DNA from: Pelagomonas calceolata
Taxonomy: Eukaryota; Sar; Pelagophyceae; Pelagomonadales; Pelagomonadaceae
Direction: 5' to 3'
DNA: 64,000 nucleotides
Assembly (NCBI GenBank): GCA_918797485.1
Contig: CAKKNE010000006.1
Coordinates: forward strand, 930,001 to 994,000
The position numbers and the translations under genes are program-made. The notes under the pieces were generated by a model. That model was not told where the DNA came from, ran no database searches, and saw only the letters and a program-made list of their open reading frames with translations. Shown piece after piece: positions 26,216 through 34,586 of the stretch. Every line of letters begins with the position of its first letter. Within the stretch, counting starts at the first letter, position 1.

Positions 26216-28777
26216 TTAAGCTGAGCTCTCTTCTGAGCGGGGGGCAGAAGACGGCTTCTGCGCCAGCACGATCTGGTGCCACGGGTCCTGGAGAGTCATG
26301 ACCTCGAGGTCGTAGCCGAGACAGCCCTCAACGGCCTCCTGGAGCAGATCGAAGTCCCAGACGTGCCAGTGTCCCCTGTTCTCGTCGACGCCGCAGGAGG
26401 CATCGCCCGCGTCCACGCCAGGCGCGCATCGCGAGAAGAGGTCCGAGCGGTTCAACTTGGGCCACACAAGAAGAAGCTGCTCCGCGTGGCGCGAGAGGAT
26501 CTTGGCGTCGAAGGATGCGTCGCGCTGAGCGAGATGAACGAGCTGCTGCATGGTGGCCGGCTCCCGCCGCGCGTCGTAGTCGACGTTTGGCGCCCAGGGC
26601 AGGAGCAACAGCATCCACCCCCCGGGTTTCAATTTCCGGTCCCACTCGCGCAGCGCGCCAATCGGGTCCAACATGTGCTCGAGGACGTGCGACGCCATAA
26701 TCACGTCGTAAGCAGCGTCTGGCACTCCAACTAGCCGCGCCGCGTGGCGCTGGTACGTCGTGCCCATGACCGTGCCCATGGGCGCGAAGGGATGGCCGTC
26801 AAAGTCGCCCTCCTCCGGGTATGCTCCCCACTGGTGCATGAGCGCGAAGATGTTCCGCTCCGCGACGTTGTCGGCGCGCGCGACGGAGTCGTAGATGAAC
26901 CCGGCGTGGGGCGTCGGCCCGCCGATCTCGAGCAGCGATGCGTTGAGACCAAAGTCAAACCTCGGATTCTGCGTCAAATGGTCCGGCGCGCGCGAGTTCC
27001 ATTCGTAGCGACGCCGCGCAGAGAGGCGGTAATGTTCGTTTGGACAAACGGCGCGGAGCTCATAATCTGCTGCCATTTGAATCGAAGCATTTGGTTGGGC
27101 TTGCTGCTTGCACTCAGCTTCAAAGAACGTGCGCGACGGAGGGCTGAGTGTCGGCGCAATCTGCCGCCAGAGGGCGTGGCGCCACATGTCGGCGCAATCG
27201 CCGGGCGGTGCGGGGGGCGCTGCGCGGAGGGCGTCGGCGACGGCCACGGCCTCGTCCGTCGCGCCGCGGCCGCAGGCGGCGAAGGTGGCTGCGACGGCGC
27301 AGCCGCCAGGCCGGGCCGTACTTAAGGCGGCACGGATTGCTTCAGCCCGCGGCGCATGCGCACGAGGCGGGAGCAGGACGGCCAGTTCCGACGTATCTCG
27401 CGCGTGGTCGAGCGCGGCCGCCGCCAGCCCGGCGACGCCGAAGCAGCTCTCGCACGCCGCAACACGTATCCTCCGCAGTAGCCCGAGCCGCCGCAGTGCC
27501 TCGCGCGTCGCCGGGCCGAAGCGCTGCCAGAACGCGTTGCGCTGTTCCGGCGTCGCGACGACGACCGTCAGCGTCGAGAACGCGTGCCGCACCACCATGG
27601 ACACGAAGAGCGGCGCCAGCGCGGCGAAGTCCGGACCCACTGCCGCGTAGGTTACGAAGGCGGTCGCCCGCGACGCGCGCCAGGCGGCGACGCCGGGTCC
27701 GAAGCGCGCCGGGATGCCTCGGCACCATGCGCCGTACGCGTAGCTCTCGTTTGCCGGCGAAGATAGGCTCGCTAACGCCGCCTTCGCGACGGTATCAGCA
27801 TCATCCTCCAGCACGCGAATCCACGAAGACGGGTATTCGCGCGCCTCGCCGTGCCCGAACGCCGTCAGGACCACTCGCGCGCCAAACATGGCGAACTCGC
27901 ATACGCCCGCTTCCAGACCGGGCAGATGCAAATCGACGTAGACCGAGGTCCTCTCGAAAAGCGCGTAGGCCTCCTCTCTGGAAAATCCCGAGAACCGGAC
28001 CGCCCGCGCCGTATTGGGAGACGCGCGGTCGAGGGCACGCTGGAGCGTTTTGACGTCCAAGTCCACGTCGTCGTCGAGGACGACGACCGCACGGCCTTCT
28101 TCGTTCATCTTCCGCGCCGCCCTTTCTGCGTCGCCGCTTGCGAGCCAAGCCGTCGCGCGATGTACCAGAGCGGCCTCGAGCGGCCACACGCTTACGGGGC
28201 CCGGACCGGCGCCGCCGAAAGTGTCGTGGAGGTACGACGAGGCTCCGATGTGGACGGATATCTCCTCCGACACGCGGTCGCCCCAGTCCTGGGCCGCCCC
28301 CAGCATCCACCGCGCGATCACGCCGCCGCGCTGCTCGAGCGCTTGCACGTTTCTTGCCACGTCACGCGCATCGGACCTACCCTGCGAATGAGGGATATGC
28401 GCGTCAAACGGAATCGGCACGAACTCGGGCGCGACTTCGGGCGCGACGAGCGTGTCGTCTCTGTCCAGTCCCCGCGCCCAGAGCGCTGCTACTTCATCCA
28501 ACGTCATGTTGGCCGCCGCTGCGAGCGCCGGAGGTCCGACCACATGGGCGAGCTTGGGATTTACATACGCCATCCTACATTTCGCCCCCTGCCGCAGCAA
28601 CTCGCCACACAGATCGTGCATCGCCGCGCCGCCGGCGCTTGCGTAGCGCAGCTGCGGCTGGTACACGTACCAAGTGCCGCTCGTTGCTCGTGCCTCTCCT
28701 CCCGCCTCGAGGACCGCGCTCGAGGAGCCGTCCGCGCTGCTGGAGGCGAGCGCGAGGCACAGGAGGCCGACCCGCAT
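26216..28777 (-). CDS. Secreted glycosyltransferase-methyltransferase fusion
   Basis: 853 codons from ATG 28777; signal peptide MRVGLLCLALASSSADGSSS. The N-terminal 350 residues are the GT-B-like domain shared with the gene at 17980: TWYVYQPQLRYASAGGAAMH, RAVVVLDDDVDLDVKTL and SVYVDLHLPGLEAGVCEFAM. A second domain (AFVTYAAVGPDFAALAPLFV ... MVVRHAFSTLTVVVATPEQ) is also shared. The last 250 residues are a class I methyltransferase: SLLEIGGPTPHAG, MASHVLEHMLDPIGAL, LKPGGWMLLLLPWAP and HWHVWDFDLLQEAVEG. This methyltransferase is paralogous to the C-terminus of the gene at 31010, where it follows a different transferase. The fusion suggests that a sugar is added and then O-methylated in the same compartment. 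A small ORF ends seven bases upstream of the start. Confidence 0.75.
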   Translation of the reverse strand: MRVGLLCLALASSSADGSSSAVLEAGGEARATSGTWYVYQPQLRYASAGGAAMHDLCGELLRQGAKCRMAYVNPKLAHVVGPPALAAAANMTLDEVAALWARGLDRDDTLVAPEVAPEFVPIPFDAHIPHSQGRSDARDVARNVQALEQRGGVIARWMLGAAQDWGDRVSEEISVHIGASSYLHDTFGGAGPGPVSVWPLEAALVHRATAWLASGDAERAARKMNEEGRAVVVLDDDVDLDVKTLQRALDRASPNTARAVRFSGFSREEAYALFERTSVYVDLHLPGLEAGVCEFAMFGARVVLTAFGHGEAREYPSSWIRVLEDDADTVAKAALASLSSPANESYAYGAWCRGIPARFGPGVAAWRASRATAFVTYAAVGPDFAALAPLFVSMVVRHAFSTLTVVVATPEQRNAFWQRFGPATREALRRLGLLRRIRVAACESCFGVAGLAAAALDHARDTSELAVLLPPRAHAPRAEAIRAALSTARPGGCAVAATFAACGRGATDEAVAVADALRAAPPAPPGDCADMWRHALWRQIAPTLSPPSRTFFEAECKQQAQPNASIQMAADYELRAVCPNEHYRLSARRRYEWNSRAPDHLTQNPRFDFGLNASLLEIGGPTPHAGFIYDSVARADNVAERNIFALMHQWGAYPEEGDFDGHPFAPMGTVMGTTYQRHAARLVGVPDAAYDVIMASHVLEHMLDPIGALREWDRKLKPGGWMLLLLPWAPNVDYDARREPATMQQLVHLAQRDASFDAKILSRHAEQLLLVWPKLNRSDLFSRCAPGVDAGDASCGVDENRGHWHVWDFDLLQEAVEGCLGYDLEVMTLQDPWHQIVLAQKPSSAPRSEESSA

Positions 28778-28784
28778 GGCTTGT

Positions 28785-28976
28785 TTATTCCTTTTTCTCG
28801 GCGACTGCCCCCATCAGCGCGAACTTCTGCAAGTACTCTGGCTTCACGAAGGGGAAATCGGCGGCCAGGCGCTCCTTGTGAAACTCCACACTATGCGCCA
28901 CTTCCCGAGAGAGGCGCGCGGTGCGCGCTTCGGAAGTCTCAGCCTCCGAGCTGCCCTTCCGCCCTGCGTGCTCCAT
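28785..28976 (-). CDS. Small 63-codon ORF just upstream of the GT-methyltransferase gene (uORF or small gene)
   Basis: ATG 28976 to TAA 28785, ending seven bases before the next ATG on the same strand. The product is charged: MEHAGRKGSSEAE at the start, REVAHSVEFHKERLAADFPF in the middle and FALMGAVAEKKE at the end. The second half looks like a folded protein (amphipathic, low in simple repeats), but I do not recognise it. It could be a separate small gene, the last exon of a gene starting further up, or an upstream ORF that controls translation of the large gene. The spacing favours the last idea; nothing confirms it. Confidence 0.3.
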   Translation of the reverse strand: MEHAGRKGSSEAETSEARTARLSREVAHSVEFHKERLAADFPFVKPEYLQKFALMGAVAEKKE

Positions 28977-29180
28977 TCGTCCTGCCCAGGAGCGCTCGTT
29001 CGACGTATTCGGCACGGCACAACCCTGGGAACCCGAAGCCACCTGCAGCTGGGCGTCGCGCGCGGCTCCGCTGCGGCGCTGCAACTGAGCTGCAATGTGT
29101 TGTGATTGATTGATGCCCTGATGATGGCCACGTCGACGCGGCGGCTTGTTGTGGGCAGCTAAAGCAGCCCCACCTGAATC

Positions 29181-30173
29181 ATGAGATGGAGGAATGTGGC
29201 CGCCTGCCTCGCGGTAAGCCTCGACGCGCTCCGGCTCGAGATCACGGTCGACGACACCACCGAGTTCCTAGACTTCGACCGCTGCTCGACCGAGCTGGAG
29301 CTGGTAGGCATCGCGCACGCGTTCGTGCACCGCACGGACCGGACGTTGCTCGCGACTCACCCAGACGATCGGGCCGCCTCGCAAGAAATCGTAAACCACA
29401 TGACGCGGATGCAGGCCGACGCCGCGGGCCCGCCGTGCGCTGCCGCGCCGCTGCCCGCTGGCGCGCTCCCGCCCGTCTGGACCTGGGCGGACGCCCACGC
29501 GCTCGCGGCCCAGGGCAAGCTCCGGCTCAATTTCGGGGGAGGCGCTGCGAACGACTTCCACGCCTTCGACGACCGGTATACAGGGTGGGTCGCCGTCGAG
29601 GGGCCTAACGACCCGGACGGCCACGACTACGGCTTCTGCTTGGATGGGAAAGAGAGCTGCGGCAAGCCGTGGTGCCTCTGCCGGGACCTGACGCGGGAGC
29701 GCTTTCCGCTCGACGACGGGTCCGTCGCCTCCATACTAACCGAGCACGCGCTCGAGCACATCAAGTGGGAGTACTGGCCGCACATTCTTCGCGAGTTCCA
29801 TCGAATCTTGCGCGTGGGTGGCGTCGCGCGCGTTGCGCTCCCGGACTACCACGCACCGGGCGCCGTCCGCCGCGTATTCTGGAACACAACGGTGGCCGCC
29901 GAGCACAGGATCCTTGGGGGTCACCACGCGTTCACGTCATTTGCTTCCGTGCGACCTTTTGTCGAGGCGTCGCCATTTGAGGCCGTCTACTGGCTCCACT
30001 ACTGGGACGGGAGTGCCCTGGATGGACGACCGCCGTCGGAGGACGAGCCGCTGCCCTTCACGCGCAACCCGATTGACTACGGCCTCGGGTTCGTGAAGCG
30101 GACGCCGGACCATCCGACCATGAACGAGGGCGTCACGTCCGTCGTCGTCGACCTCGTCAAGCTGGCCCGATGA
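29181..30173 (+). CDS. Secreted class I methyltransferase with shared N-terminal module
   Basis: 330 codons from ATG 29181. Signal peptide MRWRNVAACLAVSLDALRLE, then the shared module (LEITVDDTTEFLDFD, followed by a helix of about 40 residues). The catalytic domain has LRLNFGGGAANDFHAFDDRY near 114, ASILTEHALEHIKWEYWPHI near 182 and FHRILRVGGVARVALPDY, a Methyltransf_11-type arrangement with His-Ile after the EHALE motif. It contains several Cys (CLDGKESCGKPWCLC) that could pair in the ER lumen. Acceptor unknown; in this context a sugar hydroxyl is likely. Single exon. Confidence 0.75.
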   Translation: MRWRNVAACLAVSLDALRLEITVDDTTEFLDFDRCSTELELVGIAHAFVHRTDRTLLATHPDDRAASQEIVNHMTRMQADAAGPPCAAAPLPAGALPPVWTWADAHALAAQGKLRLNFGGGAANDFHAFDDRYTGWVAVEGPNDPDGHDYGFCLDGKESCGKPWCLCRDLTRERFPLDDGSVASILTEHALEHIKWEYWPHILREFHRILRVGGVARVALPDYHAPGAVRRVFWNTTVAAEHRILGGHHAFTSFASVRPFVEASPFEAVYWLHYWDGSALDGRPPSEDEPLPFTRNPIDYGLGFVKRTPDHPTMNEGVTSVVVDLVKLAR

Positions 30174-30648
30174 CACGCGGGGGATCTCAAGTCCATAAAA
30201 TAAAGATGTATAGATATTCAAGGTACATCCCCTGGGGGGAGACACCGCGCGACGCCGATTCATCGGCGGCGGGCGCGATCCGCTTCTTTCATAACAGCGT
30301 ACCTCCTTCTAAGCAGAACCGCCTCGGCAAACACAGGCTCAGGCTCAGGCTAGTTACGTCGCAGGGTTCCCCGTACCCCTCCCGCTCCCAAACACCCCCC
30401 TAGTGCATCTATCCCTAGCCTAGCTCTCCTCCGCGCATACCAGCTTGAGCCCCGAGCCTCTGAGCTCGCGGGTTTCTACGTCGACAGCGTTTGCATACCA
30501 GCTACTGCCCGGCGACTCCCCCCCATCGGGACAGAGGCAAACAACTTAAAAAAGCAGGCGGCACCCCTCTCGATATTAGTTGGGTAGTCTGCTCGTCGTG
30601 CGAGCAGCCGCCTGCGTTTACAAACCGCGCATAGCATTAGGGTAGCAA
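30174..30648. other. Intergenic region with an inverted-copy repeat
   Basis: Holds the 49-bp repeat at 30229-30277 (entered separately), a stretch of short CAGGCT direct repeats near 30335-30350 and CT-rich sequence before the PAC3-like gene. No open frame of interest. Confidence 0.5.
30229..30277 (+). repeat. Dispersed repeat, inverted copy at 43651-43700
   Basis: Begins CCCCTGGGGGGAGACACC and ends GGCGGCGGGCGCG. The minus strand of 43651-43700 gives the same sequence with one substitution and one extra G. Both copies are intergenic. The internal GCCGATTCATCGGC is a perfect palindrome, so each copy can form a hairpin. Confidence 0.8.
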
Positions 30649-30990
30649 ATGGCCGCGCTCGCCGCGCCGGCAACGGGCACGCCGCGCAGCGGCTCCGCCA
30701 GTGGTCACCTAGGCGGCACGCTCACGCACTGCTTCTGCGTGGGCTTCGAGGACTACAGCGCATGTTTTTTTAGTCAAACGGGCGGCGTCGGCCGCGTGGT
30801 CGTCGCCGACGGCGCGGCGACAACGACGAAAATGGGCGGCGGCGTCGACGACGGCGGCCTCGCGGATCTCCTCGCGCGCAAGATCTCCGAGGTCGCCCGC
30901 CGGCGCGTGGTCATGACGCTCGCCGTGCGCAACTTGCGGTCGCTCGACGACGTGCGGTCGCTCGTGGAACTCTTCGAGCGCGCGCGATAG
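30649..30990 (+). CDS. PSMG3: Proteasome assembly chaperone 3 (PAC3/PSMG3)-like protein
   Basis: 113 codons from ATG 30649, close to the 122 residues of human PAC3. Order of features matches PAC3. THCFCVGFEDYSACFFSQTG corresponds to the first two strands (human TQVVCTAFSSHILVVVTQFG). TTTKMGGG corresponds to TTKVLLG, and the C-terminal helix/strand RRVVMTLAVRNLRSLDDVRS corresponds to RAVLLAVAVKDKSMEGLKAL. PAC3 pairs with PAC4 and helps the proteasome alpha ring assemble in the cytosol. Similarity is short and judged by eye, so the name is tentative. It converges on the gene ending at 31010. Confidence 0.55.
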   Translation: MAALAAPATGTPRSGSASGHLGGTLTHCFCVGFEDYSACFFSQTGGVGRVVVADGAATTTKMGGGVDDGGLADLLARKISEVARRRVVMTLAVRNLRSLDDVRSLVELFERAR

Positions 30991-31009
30991 TGGTAAATGT
31001 CAAACGAAG

Positions 31010-32668
31010 TTAATCTCCCGCCGGCACGCGTGCAATAACCAGCTGGTGCCAGTTGTCCATGATATCGAGGTACTCGACGACGGCGCCGGTGCACGCCATG
31101 GCCTCCTGGAGTAACGAGAGGTCCCACGCGTGCCAGTGGTAGCCCTTGAGGCGGCGCGCCGTCGCGAGGTCGTCGCTACAGAACGGGCACGTGTCGAGGT
31201 CCACGAGGCGATGGTACGCTCTGACGCGCTGCTCGAGTCGTCGGAGCACCTCTGGGTCGTCCGACGAGTCCGCGGCGTCCGCGTGGGCGAGGATGAGGTC
31301 GTAGATGGTCGAGACGGGCACGTCTCTGTCGTACGTGTTCCCGGCCCAGGGCACGCTTATGACGAAATACCCACCGGGTTTGAGAACGCGCCGCCACGTT
31401 GCGAGCGCCCGCAACGGATCGGCGAAGTGCTCCAGCACGTGGAACGCCATGACGACGTCGTAGGATCCGTCGGCGACGTGCTCGAGGCGCCCTCCGTCGC
31501 CGACGCGCAGCCGCCCCAGGAGGCGGTCGTCCACGTAGAAGGCGGACCCGCTCGACGCTTCCGCTCCAACCGTCTCGACGCGCGTGACGGCTCCATCCTG
31601 TTCCGACCAGTTGACGATGTCCACGGACGCCCAAGCGAGCTGTGCGTACAGGCCACCGATGTCCGTCGTGGGGCCGCCAATCTCCAGCGCGCTCGCGTTC
31701 CGCGCCAGAGCGATTATTTTCTTCTGAAACGACTCCAGTGCCGAGGCGCTCGGGGCGATGCGACGACGGCGCAGGGGCAGGGTATAGGAATTGTTGGAAC
31801 ACGCGCCGCCAAATGCGCCCGTGGGGCGATCGCCGCCCTGCTCGCCTCGATAGACGTTGACGCCCTCGAGGCGCGCGCCGCCGTCGGCGCGCCGCAGCGC
31901 GTCCCCCATTGGGCGGAGGTCCGCCATCATGCTACCAAAGGCGCGCTCGAGGTTCACGTGGTTCGAGTACTCAAAGCCCGCGGCACCGCCTTCCGCGTAT
32001 GTGCCAAGGGCGTCGAACGCGTCCAGGGCGGCGCGCATTATAACTGAGTCGCCCCCAAACAGTTTGTCGTCGAGGAACGGCCGCGGGTGCGTCGGTCCGG
32101 GTGCGTGCCAGAAACCGTACAAGCGACCCCATTCGACAGGGCGCCGGAGCGCGAGCTGTCCGCCCGGGGCCCCGCCCGCGAACGCCAGCCGCGCGTCGAA
32201 GCGGGTGTTGACGACGAAGTCGTAGGCAGCGCCCCGCGTCGCCTCGTGCGCAAGCAGCAGGCGGCAGACCTCGCGGATGCCCCAGAACATGGCGAACTTG
32301 TTCTGCAGCACGCGCGGGCAGCGCTGGCCCGACGTCGCCTGCGACGCCTGGCACGTGGCCGACGTCACGAGAGGCTGGAACCTTGCCGAGAAGTTGCGTT
32401 CAGTCTCGATGACGTGTGCGACCGGGTCGTAAGCCTGCAGGACCCGCAGCGCCTCCGCGCCGGCCCACGTGTGCAAGAAGACGTCCGCGCGTGTGGGGCC
32501 GATGACGTAATCACGCAGTTCGCGGTGCGTCGCGCGCCAGTCCGCCGTTCGCAGCGTGCGGCCGTCGATGCCCTCGTAGGTCCGCGGCGACGAGATGCCC
32601 CGGAGCAGGAGTGCGACGTCGTTGGCTTGCACCATCGTGAGCAAGGGCAGGCCGGCGCGCCATCCCAT
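31010..32668 (-). CDS. Glycosyltransferase-like domain fused to class I methyltransferase
   Basis: 552 codons from ATG 32668; seven further codons upstream lead only to a TTG. The N-terminus MGWRAGLPLLTMVQANDVAL may be a short signal. Residues about 15-300 resemble GT-A-type transferases of capsule loci: TRADVFLHTWAGAEALRVLQ, VLQNKFAMFWGIREVCRLL, AYDFVVNTRFDARL (Asp at the likely sugar-nucleotide site) and LDDKLFGGDSVIMRAALDAF. A related signature (RYDAIVRNRPDLRW) occurs in the gene at 57695. The C-terminal half is the methyltransferase also found at 26216: ALEIGGPTTDIGGLYAQLAW, VMAFHVLEHFADPLRAL, LKPGGYFVISVPWAGN and HWHAWDLSLLQEAMA. A CPFCSD pair sits in an insert. Probably lumenal; acceptor unknown. 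Confidence 0.7.
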   Translation of the reverse strand: MGWRAGLPLLTMVQANDVALLLRGISSPRTYEGIDGRTLRTADWRATHRELRDYVIGPTRADVFLHTWAGAEALRVLQAYDPVAHVIETERNFSARFQPLVTSATCQASQATSGQRCPRVLQNKFAMFWGIREVCRLLLAHEATRGAAYDFVVNTRFDARLAFAGGAPGGQLALRRPVEWGRLYGFWHAPGPTHPRPFLDDKLFGGDSVIMRAALDAFDALGTYAEGGAAGFEYSNHVNLERAFGSMMADLRPMGDALRRADGGARLEGVNVYRGEQGGDRPTGAFGGACSNNSYTLPLRRRRIAPSASALESFQKKIIALARNASALEIGGPTTDIGGLYAQLAWASVDIVNWSEQDGAVTRVETVGAEASSGSAFYVDDRLLGRLRVGDGGRLEHVADGSYDVVMAFHVLEHFADPLRALATWRRVLKPGGYFVISVPWAGNTYDRDVPVSTIYDLILAHADAADSSDDPEVLRRLEQRVRAYHRLVDLDTCPFCSDDLATARRLKGYHWHAWDLSLLQEAMACTGAVVEYLDIMDNWHQLVIARVPAGD

Positions 32669-33093
32669 CCTAAGGCTGCCCTTTTCCAAGCTCTCACTAG
32701 CGCATGCTCTCTACTGGGACATATTGTGTGGTGAACTCGCACACGGAATTGAGCGCAGCAAACGTTGCGTGCGTGTTTGATCTATGCAATGACGCTGACT
32801 GCCCAGTGAGCCGGCGCGAGCAGTCGGCGCGCGCGCCCCAACGACGACGACGGGTTTTTAGCCCCCCACCCCGCACGAAACGCGCGCGCCAATGCCAGGT
32901 ACGGGTTTTGTCAACGGAGACTTCCGTGCCAGCGATCGAACTCGTCGTTTTGAAGCCCCACGCTTCTTTGAATTTCCAATTTTAGATGGGGCCAAATTTC
33001 CGGCAGCAGAGAAGCGCGCGCTGACCTGCTGCCCCACTCGACGTTTCGTCGGTCCTGGGGCGTCTGTTGCGGGTGTTGCACTACTGCAGAGGT
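32669..33093. other. Intergenic region between divergent genes
   Basis: Carries the promoters of the genes starting at 32668 and 33094. It contains GCGCGCGC-type purine/pyrimidine tracts near 32825-32845 and 32880-32892 and a T/A-richer patch at 32930-33000. No gene was seen. Confidence 0.4.
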
Positions 33094-34527
33094 ATGGGTA
33101 AGGGCGGTGAAAAGGACGACTGCCCCCCGCGCGCCGCCTTCAAGGGCAGCCCAAAAAAGCGCTGGGTCGTCGACGGCGTGAGTTACGACCTGACGCCGTT
33201 TCTTGCAAAACATCCGGGCGGGCCGGACTTTCTGTTGTGGAGCGCGAATCGCGACATCAGCATCGCCGTGCACACGTATCACAAGGATCCCGAGCGCACC
33301 GTGCTGCCGTTGTTGCGAAGGTACAGATGTGAAGAACCGCCGGTCAAGTCGGTGAAGCGATTAATGGGCGTGCCGCAGTTCTTGCTGCCGCCGAGGTTCG
33401 ACGCAGTGACTGACACGCCCTCGTACGACTGGGGCCCGGGGACGTTCCTCGCGGACCTCGTCAAGGAAATGGCGCGGCCCGCGGTCGCGCGCGCGGTCGA
33501 AGCTGCGGACGCCGCGTTTGACCGTCACGCTTTGATACTACTATTCATGTACGGTGTCATTGTAAGCGCGTGGCTCTCCTGCGTGTTACGACCTTCCGTC
33601 GCCGCGATCGCCCTCATCCTCCTGCGTACGGCTTTAGCGGGCGCGGGCCACTCCTTCGTCCACCGGCCCAAGTCGCCCTGGGGCGCGCTCTTCGATTTCA
33701 ACTACGTGGGCCACTGCACGACGGCCGTCGACGGGCACGCGCTCCTGCACCACGGCTACACGCAGACGGAGGCCGACGTGAAGCGAGGCTTCTTCGGCGG
33801 CATGATGGGCGTGGCGCGCGCGTACCGCGTGCCGATCCACACGCTGCACAAGTTAGGGCACGTCGTGACAGGATGCCTCGTGCGGCAGGTCGACCTGCAG
33901 CTAGAACGAGACGCAGAGGAACACCAGGGCGTCGAGGACCTGAAGAGGGCGCTCGGGCTAGGGAACTGGGCCCACGTGGGCTTCTGGGCCGTCCATGTAT
34001 GTTTACGGGTCGAGCTCTACGTCGCGTGGCGCCAGGGCCTCCGCTGGTCGTGGTTGTTTCAATTCATCGGCTCGCTCTGGTTGAACACGCTCCTCGTCGT
34101 CTCCTCGCACGACTTCGACGACCTCGGGGACGAGTCCGAGCGCGACTGGGCCGTCTTCCAGCTCGCGGAGACGCACGACATGAGTATTACCGGGTGGCCG
34201 CGCCTCGACTGCTGGCTCTCCGCGGGGCTGGCGCCGCACCGGGCGCACCACCTGCTCCCGTACCAGCGCTCCGCCTACGCGAACATCGCCTCGGAACCCG
34301 CCATCCGGCGCGTCTGCGAAAGGAGGGGCATCGCGTGGGACCCGCCAAAGGGGCTCGGGTCGGAGATCCTCCCCGTCGTCTTTCGGCGGCTGTTCGCGCC
34401 CGCATGCGACCCCGCCACGCGCGAGGCGCTGTACGCCGACGCGGTCGCGGAGCACGCGTCGTGGCGGCAGCTCGCGTACTGCGTATCCTACGTCGGCGCG
34501 GGGGTGTGCGGTATCGGGTCCATCTAA
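33094..34527 (+). CDS. Cytochrome b5-fused fatty acid desaturase-like protein
   Basis: 477 codons from ATG 33094. Residues about 25-80 are a cytochrome b5 domain: WVVDGVSYDLTPFLAKHPGG with the heme His in HPGG and the second His in AVHTYH. Hydrophobic helices follow (ALILLFMYGVIVSAWLSCVL, AIALILLRTALAGAG). The three His boxes of membrane desaturases are present: GHSFVH near 187, HALLHH near 215 and PHRAHHLLP near 380. In front-end desaturases the last box starts with Gln (QxxHH); here the aligned position is His. It probably inserts a double bond (or hydroxylates) an acyl chain at the ER membrane using electrons from its own b5. The only clear lipid enzyme in the window. Confidence 0.82.
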   Translation: MGKGGEKDDCPPRAAFKGSPKKRWVVDGVSYDLTPFLAKHPGGPDFLLWSANRDISIAVHTYHKDPERTVLPLLRRYRCEEPPVKSVKRLMGVPQFLLPPRFDAVTDTPSYDWGPGTFLADLVKEMARPAVARAVEAADAAFDRHALILLFMYGVIVSAWLSCVLRPSVAAIALILLRTALAGAGHSFVHRPKSPWGALFDFNYVGHCTTAVDGHALLHHGYTQTEADVKRGFFGGMMGVARAYRVPIHTLHKLGHVVTGCLVRQVDLQLERDAEEHQGVEDLKRALGLGNWAHVGFWAVHVCLRVELYVAWRQGLRWSWLFQFIGSLWLNTLLVVSSHDFDDLGDESERDWAVFQLAETHDMSITGWPRLDCWLSAGLAPHRAHHLLPYQRSAYANIASEPAIRRVCERRGIAWDPPKGLGSEILPVVFRRLFAPACDPATREALYADAVAEHASWRQLAYCVSYVGAGVCGIGSI

Positions 34528-34586
34528 TTTCCTTTGTTACTGTGTTCAATATGCCTAGCTGGGATACATTTAAGGCACAACACTGC

